DNA from: Youhaiella tibetensis
GTDB lineage: Bacteria > Pseudomonadota > Alphaproteobacteria > Rhizobiales > Devosiaceae
DNA: 64,000 nt
Reading direction: 5' to 3'
Assembly: GCF_008000755.1 (NCBI RefSeq)
Contig: NZ_CP041690.1
Span: 3,762,501-3,826,500 of the forward strand
A program made the translations under genes and the position numbers. Below, in pieces: positions 8,595 through 15,763 of the stretch; position 1 is the first letter of the stretch; every line of letters begins with the position of its first letter. The notes beneath the pieces are model-generated. The model worked only from the letters and a program-made list of their open reading frames with translations. It was not told the DNA's origin and searched no databases.

Positions 8595-9965
8595 TCAACC
8601 CATGGCAGCGGTGACGAAATCGAAGATCAGCTTGAGGTTGAGGGCAATGATGAGGGCCGCGATGACCGAGGCGGCGACGATGATCCAGGGCGGCGCCACC
8701 AGCGCGCCCATCTTGGACTTGCTGGAGGTGAACATGATGAGCGGCACCACCGCAAAGGGCAGTTGAAGGCTCAGCACCACCTGGGAGAGGATGAGGAGCT
8801 GGCCGAGCTGGGCCTCCCCGGCCCAGAGGATGACCACGATGGCCGGCACGATCGCCACCAGCCGCGTCACCAGCCGGCGCGCCCAGGCGGCCATCTTGAT
8901 GTCGATGAACCCTTCCATGACGATCTGGCCGGCCATGGTGGCGGTGACGGTGGAATTGAGCCCGCAGCAGAGCAGCGCGATGCCGAAAAGGGTCGGCGCC
9001 ACTGCGTGCCCGAGGAGCGGCAGCAGCATCTGGTGGGCGACCGCCAGGTCGTCGACCACCTGGCCGTTGGCGTGGAACGTGGCTGCCGCCAGCACGAGGA
9101 TCGAAGCGTTGACGCCCAGCGCCAGGGTCAGCGCGATGGTCGAATCCCAGGTGGCGAAGGTCAGCGCCTCCTTCTTTTCGGGCAGCGTATGGCCGTAGGC
9201 GCGCGTCTGGATGATCCCCGAATGCAGGTAGAGATTGTGGGGCATGACGGTCGCCCCGATGATCCCGAGCGCCAGGTAGAGCATATCCGGATTGGTCACG
9301 ACCTGGGTGGTGGGCGCAAAGCCGCGGATCACCTCGCCCCAGTTGGGATCGGCCATGGCGATCTGGACGATGAAGCACACCGCGATCACGCCCAGGAGCG
9401 TGATGATGAAGGCCTCGATCCAGCGGAAACCCTTGGTCTGCAACCAGAGGATGAGGAAGACATCGAGCGCGGTGACGAGAATGCCGATTTCGAGCGGCAG
9501 GCCGAAAATGAGGTTGAGGCCGATGGCGGTGCCGATGACCTCGGCAAGGTCGGTGGCGCAGATGGCCAGCTCCGCCAGCGCCCAGAGCGGCCAGGCCGCC
9601 CAGCGGGGGAAGGCATCGCGCGAAGCCTGGGCCAGATCCTTGCCGGTGCCGATGGCAAGGCGCGTGCACAGCGATTGCAGCAGCACCGCCATGATGTTGG
9701 AAAGCAGCACCACCGAGAGCAGCACGTAGCCGAACTGTGAGCCGCCCGCCAGCGACGTGGCCCAGTTGCCCGGATCCATGTAGCCCACGGCCACGAGATA
9801 CCCCGGCCCCACGAAGGAGAGGAACCGCCGCCAGCCCGAACCCGTCGAGCGGACCGGAATGGTACGGAACGTATCGGCCAGGGGCGGCTGATCGCTCTGG
9901 CGCAGCCAGGCATGGTGCTTGGCCGGCTGCACAACGCCTTCCGGCTGGGAGGCTTCGGTGGTCAT
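8595..9965 (-). CDS. mntH: Nramp-family Mn2+/Fe2+ transporter MntH
   Basis: Proton-coupled divalent metal importer in the inner membrane. About 11 membrane segments are visible. The metal-binding motif DPGN lies in TM1 ([10 protein letters not shown]) and MPHN in TM6 ([14 protein letters not shown]). Start ATG 9965 (MTTEAS) is preferred to an upstream in-frame start at 10010, because the family N-terminus is short and cytoplasmic. A cluster of TTGCAA repeats upstream (10012-10063) suggests metal-dependent repression. Confidence 0.94.
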   Translation of the reverse strand: MTTEASQPEGVVQPAKHHAWLRQSDQPPLADTFRTIPVRSTGSGWRRFLSFVGPGYLVAVGYMDPGNWATSLAGGSQFGYVLLSVVLLSNIMAVLLQSLCTRLAIGTGKDLAQASRDAFPRWAAWPLWALAELAICATDLAEVIGTAIGLNLIFGLPLEIGILVTALDVFLILWLQTKGFRWIEAFIITLLGVIAVCFIVQIAMADPNWGEVIRGFAPTTQVVTNPDMLYLALGIIGATVMPHNLYLHSGIIQTRAYGHTLPEKKEALTFATWDSTIALTLALGVNASILVLAAATFHANGQVVDDLAVAHQMLLPLLGHAVAPTLFGIALLCCGLNSTVTATMAGQIVMEGFIDIKMAAWARRLVTRLVAIVPAIVVILWAGEAQLGQLLILSQVVLSLQLPFAVVPLIMFTSSKSKMGALVAPPWIIVAASVIAALIIALNLKLIFDFVTAAMG

Positions 9966-10011
9966 AGACAGGCTTCCTACTGGGCGGACGACACTAACCG
10001 CCAGTGACAAT

Positions 10012-10063
10012 CATTTGCAACAGCTTGCATTTGCAACATAGCTTGTTGCAAACCGTTTGCAAG
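10012..10063. promoter_or_regulatory. Cluster of TTGCAA repeats, likely metal-responsive operator for mntH
   Basis: The mntH/helicase divergent region holds four TTGCAA units. Two are direct repeats beginning CATTTGCAACA at 10012 and 10028. Nine-base perfect arms TTTGCAACA (10030-10038) and TGTTGCAAA (10044-10052) form an inverted repeat with a 5-base spacer, and GTTTGCAAG follows at 10055-10063. The AATCATTTGCA stretch resembles Mur/Fur manganese-responsive sequences of rhizobia, which is an inference from memory. No promoter hexamers were assigned with confidence. Confidence 0.65.
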
Positions 10064-10151
10064 TAGCAGGAACGGATGGAACGCCGAAAAGTTGCAGTTC
10101 GCGCCAGCCACGGCCCCGGCCCGCTTGGCCGTTGCGAACAAAACGGGAAAC

Positions 10152-12254
10152 ATGATCCTATCGGCTATGCTAGCCGTCTCCGATTCGCCCCTTGCGCCTG
10201 CCGCCTATCTCGAAAAGCTCAATCCCGAGCAGCGCTTGGCCGTGGAGCATGGCGTGGGCGCCGCCAACGGGCCGCTGCTGGTGATCGCGGGAGCAGGCTC
10301 GGGCAAGACCAATACGCTGGCCCACAGGGTGGCCCACCTCATCGTCAACGGCGCCGATCCGCGCCGCATCCTGCTCATGACCTTCTCACGCCGCGCCGCC
10401 GCCGAGATGACGCGGCGGGTCGAGCGCATCTGCCGGCAGGTGATGGGCGAGAAGGCCGAGGCCATGACCGGAGCCCTCAACTGGGCCGGCACCTTCCACG
10501 GCATCGGGGCGCGGCTCATCCGCGACTATGCCGACCAGATCGGGCTCGACCCGGCCTTCACCATCCACGACCGCGAGGACTCGGCGGACCTGATGAACCT
10601 GGTCCGGCACGAACTGGGCTTCTCCAGGACCGAGACGCGCTTTCCCACCAAGGGTACGTGCCTGGCCATCTATTCGCGCTGCGTCAACGCCCAGCAGCCC
10701 ATCGAGGAGGTGCTGGCCCGCGTCTTTCCCTGGTGCACCAGCTGGGCCAAGGAGCTCAAGCAGCTCTTCGGGCTCTATGTCGAGGCCAAGCAGAAGCAGA
10801 ACGTGCTCGATTACGACGACCTGCTGCTCTACTGGGCGCAGATGGCGGGCGATGGCGCCATCGCCGCCGACCTGGGCAACCGCTTCGACCATGTGCTGGT
10901 GGACGAGTACCAGGACACCAACCGGCTGCAATCCTCGATCCTGCTGGCGCTCAAGCCCGACGGGGCGGGGCTCACCGTCGTCGGCGACGACGCGCAGTCG
11001 ATCTATTCCTTCCGCGCCGCCACGGTGCGCAACATCCTCGATTTTCCCGCGCACTTTGCCCCGGCGGCGCGCATCGTGACGCTCGACCGCAACTACCGCT
11101 CGACCCTGCCGATCCTCACCGCCGCCAATGCCGTAATCGAAAAGGCCAGCGAGCGCTTCACCAAGAACCTCTGGACGGACCGGGATTCGGGCGGCAAGCC
11201 GGCGCTGGTGAGCGTGCGCGACGAGGCCGACCAGGCCCGCTACGTCGTCGACAGGATCCTCGAGAATCGCGAGACGGGGGCGTTGCTGAAACAGCAGGCG
11301 GTGCTGTTCCGTACCTCGAGCCACTCGGGCCAGCTCGAGGTCGAGCTGACGCGGCGCACCATCCCTTTCGTCAAGTTCGGCGGCCTCAAATTCCTCGATG
11401 CGGCGCATGTAAAGGACCTGCTGGCGGTGCTGCGCTTCGCAGAGAACCCGCGCGACCGGGTGGCGGGCTTCCGCATCCTGCAATTGCTGCCCGGCGTCGG
11501 CCCCTCCTCGGCGCAGCGCATCCTCGACGTCATGGCGGCAGCACCCAATCCGATCGCGACCCTTGCCGACCTCCCTGCCCCGCCGCGTAGCGGGGACGAA
11601 TGGCCCGCCTTCGTGAGCCTGATGGCAACGCTCAAGGCCGACCGCGCCGACTGGCCGGCAAGCCTGGGGCTGGCGCGGCGCTGGTACGAGCCGCATCTCG
11701 AACGCATCCACGAGGACGCGCTGACGCGCCAGGCCGACCTGCTCCAGCTCGAGCAGATCGCCTCGGGCTACCAGAGCCGGGAAAAGTTCCTGACCGAGCT
11801 GACGCTCGACCCGCCCGACGCCACCAGTGACCAGGCTGGCGTGCCGACGCTCGACGAGGACTATCTCATCCTCTCGACCATCCACTCGGCCAAGGGCCAG
11901 GAGTGGAAGTCGGTCTATGTGCTCAACGTGGTGGACGGCGCCATCCCTTCGGACCTGGGCACCGGATCGCCCGACGAGATCGAGGAGGAGCGGCGCCTGC
12001 TCTATGTGGCCATGACCCGGGCCAAGGACGACCTGCACCTCATCGTGCCGCAGAAATTCTTTGTGCACGGGCAACACTCGAAAGGCGACAAGCACGTCTA
12101 CGCCAACCGCACGCGCTTCATACCGCGGGAGCTGGGCGACCACTTCGAATGGACCTCCTGGCCGCCGCCGGCGCGGGCCGGGGAAACGGCCGTGGCGGCA
12201 AGCCAGCCCGTGCGGCTCGATATCGGGGCGCGGTTGAGGGACATGTGGAGCTAG
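10152..12254 (+). CDS. UvrD/PcrA-family superfamily 1 DNA helicase
   Basis: ATP-dependent 3'-5' helicase of about 700 residues with the full SF1A motif set: Walker A AGAGSGKT (about 46-53), Ia MTFSRRAAAEM, II VDEYQDTN, III GDDAQSIYSFRAA, IV LDRNYRSTLPI, V STIHSAKGQEW and VI LYVAMTRAKDDLHL. It is annotated in relatives as ATP-dependent helicase/UvrD rather than UvrD proper, and the Tudor-like C-terminus of UvrD is not evident. Start ATG 10152 was chosen over an upstream TTG. It converges on the NHEJ operon, which may be meaningful or coincidental. Confidence 0.92.
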   Translation: MILSAMLAVSDSPLAPAAYLEKLNPEQRLAVEHGVGAANGPLLVIAGAGSGKTNTLAHRVAHLIVNGADPRRILLMTFSRRAAAEMTRRVERICRQVMGEKAEAMTGALNWAGTFHGIGARLIRDYADQIGLDPAFTIHDREDSADLMNLVRHELGFSRTETRFPTKGTCLAIYSRCVNAQQPIEEVLARVFPWCTSWAKELKQLFGLYVEAKQKQNVLDYDDLLLYWAQMAGDGAIAADLGNRFDHVLVDEYQDTNRLQSSILLALKPDGAGLTVVGDDAQSIYSFRAATVRNILDFPAHFAPAARIVTLDRNYRSTLPILTAANAVIEKASERFTKNLWTDRDSGGKPALVSVRDEADQARYVVDRILENRETGALLKQQAVLFRTSSHSGQLEVELTRRTIPFVKFGGLKFLDAAHVKDLLAVLRFAENPRDRVAGFRILQLLPGVGPSSAQRILDVMAAAPNPIATLADLPAPPRSGDEWPAFVSLMATLKADRADWPASLGLARRWYEPHLERIHEDALTRQADLLQLEQIASGYQSREKFLTELTLDPPDATSDQAGVPTLDEDYLILSTIHSAKGQEWKSVYVLNVVDGAIPSDLGTGSPDEIEEERRLLYVAMTRAKDDLHLIVPQKFFVHGQHSKGDKHVYANRTRFIPRELGDHFEWTSWPPPARAGETAVAASQPVRLDIGARLRDMWS

Positions 12255-12373
12255 GGGCGCATCTGGTGCCGGCACCACGGCATTTCCCCAGGACGGAGAC
12301 CCGGGGCCTATTGCAGCGCTCCACTCGTATGGAGGTATCCGTGGTTCGATATAGAGGGCGTGGGTCGTGAGCG

Positions 12374-13147
12374 TCAGTCCTCGAGCACGATCCAGGCCGG
12401 GGCGTGGTCGCTGGCGTTTTCGGCGCCGCGGACCTCGCGGTCGACGCCGGCGGATACCAGCCGCTCCTTGAGCACTTCGCTTAGCAGCAGGTGGTCAAGG
12501 CGCAGGCCGGCGTCCCTCGGCCAGCGGTTTCGCATGTAGTCCCAGAAGGTATAGACGCGCTCGTCCGGGTGAAGCGCGCGGATGGCGTCGAGCCAGCCCT
12601 GATCGACAAGCCGCTGGTAGGCCGCCCGGCTTTCGGGCTGGAGCAATGCGTCATCGTCCCAGGATTTGGTGGGGTAGATGTCGATGTCGGTGGGCACGAC
12701 GTTGTAATCGCCGGCCAGCACCACGGGCAGGCCGGAGGCATAGAGCTCGGCGGCATGGGCGTGGAGGCGCTCGAACCAGGCGAGCTTGTAGTCGAACTTG
12801 GGGCCGGGCTGCGGGTTGCCGTTGGGAAGGTAGATCGAGGTGACGATGACCCCGTTGACGGCGGCCTCGATATAGCGGGCCTGCTTGTCTTCCGGATCGC
12901 CCGGCAGGCTGTCGCGGGTCTGGATGGGCTCGGCGCCCTTGGCGAGGATGGCGACCCCGTTCCACGTCTTCTGCCCGCGCCATATGGCGCCGTAGCCGGC
13001 AGCATTGATCGCGGCGACGGGAAACTCGGACTGGTTGGCCTTGAGCTCCTGGAGGCAGACCACGTCCGGCTCCGCCTCCTCAAGCCAGGTCAGCAGGTTC
13101 GGCAGGCGCCGGTTGACGTTGTTGATGTTGAAGGTGGCGACCTTCAT
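12374..13147 (-). CDS. xth: Exonuclease III-type AP endonuclease
   Basis: Mg-dependent endonuclease/exonuclease/phosphatase fold enzyme (257 residues) that cleaves abasic sites and clears blocked 3' ends. Seen motifs: MKVATFNINNVNRR, CLQELKA with the metal-binding Glu, RYIEAAVNG, AGDYNVVPTDID, and the terminal LRLDHLLLS and SDHAP motif with the catalytic Asp-His. ATG 13147 overlaps the hydrolase stop (ATGA), so it is the last gene of the ligD-ku operon. That suggests 3'-end cleaning in end joining, an inference from position. Confidence 0.93.
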   Translation of the reverse strand: MKVATFNINNVNRRLPNLLTWLEEAEPDVVCLQELKANQSEFPVAAINAAGYGAIWRGQKTWNGVAILAKGAEPIQTRDSLPGDPEDKQARYIEAAVNGVIVTSIYLPNGNPQPGPKFDYKLAWFERLHAHAAELYASGLPVVLAGDYNVVPTDIDIYPTKSWDDDALLQPESRAAYQRLVDQGWLDAIRALHPDERVYTFWDYMRNRWPRDAGLRLDHLLLSEVLKERLVSAGVDREVRGAENASDHAPAWIVLED

Positions 13148-13767
13148 GGCCACTTGTCGGCGACGGCCTGCGCCAGGGTCCTCAGGTGATCGGCGGTCGA
13201 AAAGCCAGAAGCCTTGCGCGGCTTGAGGTCGTGGTCGCCGTCTTCGAGCCAGAGGATCGAGATCTCGGGCGAGAGCGCATAGGTCTCGACCTCCTCGCGC
13301 GTCCCGAACTGGTCGCGCGTCCCCTGGGCGATGAGTGCGGGCGTCTTGAGATCCTTGAGGTGCGCGGTGCGCAATTGCTCGGGGCGTCCCGGCGGGTGGA
13401 AGGGGTAGCCGAGGCAAAGCAGCCCGACGATCCTGCCTTCGGCCAGCATCTTGTCGGCCACCATCGAAGCGACACGCCCGCCCATGGACTTGCCGCCGAT
13501 GACCAGCGGCGTCTTCGCCGCGAGCGCGGCGATGGCCGCTTCATATTCGGGCATGACCTTTTCGGCCTTGGGCGGCGGTTTGGGACCATCGGGACCACGG
13601 CGGCTCGCCATATAGGCGAACTCGAACCGCGCCACGCGAAATCCCGCCTCGGCCAGCGCTTTTGCCGCCGCGTTCATCGAGCCCGAATCCATGGGCGCGC
13701 CCGCGCCGTGGGCGAGGAGGATCGTAAGGGACGCGTCCTCCGGCCCATCGAACAGAAATTCGGTCAT
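13144..13767 (-). CDS. Alpha/beta hydrolase (KANL3/Tex30-like family)
   Basis: Small alpha/beta hydrolase of 207 residues. It has an early LLAHGAGAPMDS oxyanion segment, the nucleophile elbow GGKSMGGRVAS (Ser near 95), an LIAQGTRDQFG segment with a likely acid residue, and a late DGDHDLKPRK His. The family (COG3571, human Tex30/KANL3 relatives) has no established substrate. It overlaps the upstream TPR gene and the downstream xth gene by ATGA. Stable placement inside a repair operon is unexplained. Confidence 0.85.
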   Translation of the reverse strand: MTEFLFDGPEDASLTILLAHGAGAPMDSGSMNAAAKALAEAGFRVARFEFAYMASRRGPDGPKPPPKAEKVMPEYEAAIAALAAKTPLVIGGKSMGGRVASMVADKMLAEGRIVGLLCLGYPFHPPGRPEQLRTAHLKDLKTPALIAQGTRDQFGTREEVETYALSPEISILWLEDGDHDLKPRKASGFSTADHLRTLAQAVADKWP

Positions 13768-14846
13768 GCGATCTTGCCCTCGGCGGCCATGGTTATGTCG
13801 ATGAGGAAGATGCCGCGCGCGGCGAGCTTCCCCCAGGCGGAATCGGGATCTATGGCGACATAGCGTGCCCAGAGCGCCCGGGCCTCGCCAAGCGCGCCGC
13901 TTTCGAATTCGAGCGCGGCGAGGTTGTAGATGGGGTCGGCATAGTCTGGATCGATCTCGATGGCGCGGGCGAGGTGCCGCCGCGCCAGGTCGGCCCGGCC
14001 GCGATCCTTCCAGAGCGAGCCGAGATTGAACCAGGCCTCGACGAACTTCGGATCGAGCTTGATGGCCAGCGCATAGGCGTGCGTGGCCTCCTCGACGTCT
14101 CCGGCCTTGCGCAATGCGTTGGCGCGATTGAAGGCGGCGACGGAATCGCCGGGCTCCATGGAAAGGTATTGCGAATAGAGCGAAGCGGCGCGGGCGAACT
14201 CCCCGCTCGCCTCGGCGGCCTCGGCCAGCTCGAACGCGAGGTCGGCATCGGCCTCTTCATCTTCGAGCGCCAGGAACTTCTGGCCGTCGATCTTGGAGAG
14301 ATCGTCCCCGTCGCGCCGGTAGATGGTGTCGTCGCCCTGCGAGTGCAGCGAAACGGCGGTGAGCGAGGAGACCTTGCCGGCCAGTTGCACCGAGCGGGCG
14401 ATGGCCGCCCAGCCGGTACCGGCATTGAGCAGCGCCGCATATTTGCGGGCGAGGATGAGGTCGCGAAAGGAATACGGTTCGGCGCTGTGCTCGAAGGCGT
14501 CAAAGAGCGAGAGCAGGTCGAAGGCGCGGGGATCGAGCCGAGCCTGATCGAGCAGCGACTGGCGCGAGAGCGAAGCGCCCTGCTCCTTCTTGAGCGCTCC
14601 CAGCCGACGCCGGAACCCGGCTTCGCTCAGAAGCTCGGCTCCGCTGGCCTGCGCGGAGGCATAAAGCGCCTCGATCTCGGCATCGCTCTTGTCGAGCAAC
14701 TTGCGGCCGAAGAGTACATGCGTGGTCTGCCGCGTGAGGCCGCGCCGGACGATGCCGCCGCGCCGTGTGACGTCGCGCACCGCAAGCCGCCTCGGAAAGG
14801 CCACGAGGCCCCCAAGGATGCCGAAGGTTGCGCCTTCGAAGATCAT
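13764..14846 (-). CDS. BRCT-like / MerR-HTH-like / TPR protein of the NHEJ operon
   Basis: Protein of 360 residues with three apparent parts. Residues 1-55 read like a BRCT fold (FEGATFGILGGLVAF, RRGGIVRRGLTRQTTHVLFG). Residues about 120-160 resemble a MerR-type helix-turn-helix (YSFRDLILARKYAALLNAG). Residues about 215-345 contain TPR units (AFNRANALRKAGDVEEATHAY, AWFNLGSLWKDRGRADLARRHL, PIYNLAALEFESG). BRCT modules commonly act at DNA breaks. It starts 6 bases after ku copy 2 and overlaps the next gene, so a scaffold role in end joining is inferred; biochemical function is unknown. Confidence 0.8.
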   Translation of the reverse strand: MIFEGATFGILGGLVAFPRRLAVRDVTRRGGIVRRGLTRQTTHVLFGRKLLDKSDAEIEALYASAQASGAELLSEAGFRRRLGALKKEQGASLSRQSLLDQARLDPRAFDLLSLFDAFEHSAEPYSFRDLILARKYAALLNAGTGWAAIARSVQLAGKVSSLTAVSLHSQGDDTIYRRDGDDLSKIDGQKFLALEDEEADADLAFELAEAAEASGEFARAASLYSQYLSMEPGDSVAAFNRANALRKAGDVEEATHAYALAIKLDPKFVEAWFNLGSLWKDRGRADLARRHLARAIEIDPDYADPIYNLAALEFESGALGEARALWARYVAIDPDSAWGKLAARGIFLIDITMAAEGKIA

Positions 14847-14852
14847 GCGGCG

Positions 14853-15725
14853 TCAGGCTTTCTTCTTGGCTGCAGGTTTTGCGGCAGCGGCCTTTGCCGG
14901 AGCCTTGGCCTTGCTTGCGGCGGCCTCCTTGGGCTTGCTCTCGGCAGGCGGCTTGCTCTGGGAGAGGCTGGCCTTCAGGGCATCCATGAGGTTGATGACA
15001 TTGCCGCGTTCCGGCGCCTCGGCGATGATCGGCTTGTGACCCTTGAGCTTTTCCTTGATCATCGCCATGAGGGCCACTTCGTAGCGGTCCTCGTAGTCGG
15101 CCGGGTTGAACTCGGTTTCCTTCTGCTTGACCAACTGCAGGGCAAGGGCCAGCATTTCGGGGTCCGCTGCGGCGTCCGGGATATCCTTGAAGTATTCGGT
15201 GGTGGCGCGCACCTCGTTGGGATTGCGCAGCACGGAAACGAACATGCCCTTGTCGCGCGCCGAAATGGTGATGACGCGCTCGCGGCTCGAGAGTACCAGG
15301 CGCGCAATGGCCAGCTTGCCGGACTGGCGCAGCGCCTCGCGCAGCACGATGAAGGTTTCCTCGGCCATGGCCCCGTCGGGCGCCAGGTAATAGGGGGCAT
15401 CGAGATAGACGACATCGACGCTGTCCTCATCCACGAACGCCTCGATGTTCATGGTGTGGCTGGACTCGATCTTGACCGCTTCGAGGTCCTTGTCATCGAT
15501 GATGACGTACTGGTTGTCCTCGTACTGGTAGCCCTTGACGAGGTCGGAGCGCTCGACCAGCCCCAGCTCGGGATCGACCGGCTTCATGTTGATCCGGTTG
15601 TGGGTGTCCTTATGGAGCTGGTTGAAGGTAATGCGCTCGCTGCTGCTGGTGGCCGGGTAGAGGCGCACGGGGCAGGTAACGAGGGAAAGCTTGAGGTATC
15701 CCTTCCAGGAAGAACGCGGCGCCAT
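14853..15725 (-). CDS. ku: Non-homologous end-joining protein Ku, copy 2
   Basis: Second Ku, 290 residues. The core matches the family (SSWKGYLKLSLVTCPVRLYPA, RINMKPVDPELG, VKGYQYEDNQYVIIDDKDLEAV, NVINLMDALKASL). Residues about 245-290 form a Lys/Ala/Pro-rich tail (ending AKPAAKKKA), the basic extension known in other bacterial Ku proteins to bind DNA and aid threading. Copy 1 has a different, shorter tail, so the two could have distinct or heteromeric roles. It lies 38 bases after ligD copy 2. Confidence 0.95.
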   Translation of the reverse strand: MAPRSSWKGYLKLSLVTCPVRLYPATSSSERITFNQLHKDTHNRINMKPVDPELGLVERSDLVKGYQYEDNQYVIIDDKDLEAVKIESSHTMNIEAFVDEDSVDVVYLDAPYYLAPDGAMAEETFIVLREALRQSGKLAIARLVLSSRERVITISARDKGMFVSVLRNPNEVRATTEYFKDIPDAAADPEMLALALQLVKQKETEFNPADYEDRYEVALMAMIKEKLKGHKPIIAEAPERGNVINLMDALKASLSQSKPPAESKPKEAAASKAKAPAKAAAAKPAAKKKA

Positions 15726-15763
15726 GCTTGTCTCCTACGCGACAACAAAATGGAACAGGCTAC

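Noticed and set aside
10030-10052. TTGCAA inverted repeat as a transcription terminator
   Set aside because: It lies between divergent genes, the arms are AT-rich and there is no T-run; an operator fits better.
10076-11590. 504-codon frame overlapping the helicase in another phase
   Set aside because: No family motif; the helicase frame carries all SF1 motifs.
12255-12373. Possible tRNA or small RNA between helicase and xth
   Set aside because: GGTTCGA occurs but no cloverleaf could be drawn; nothing recognisable remains.
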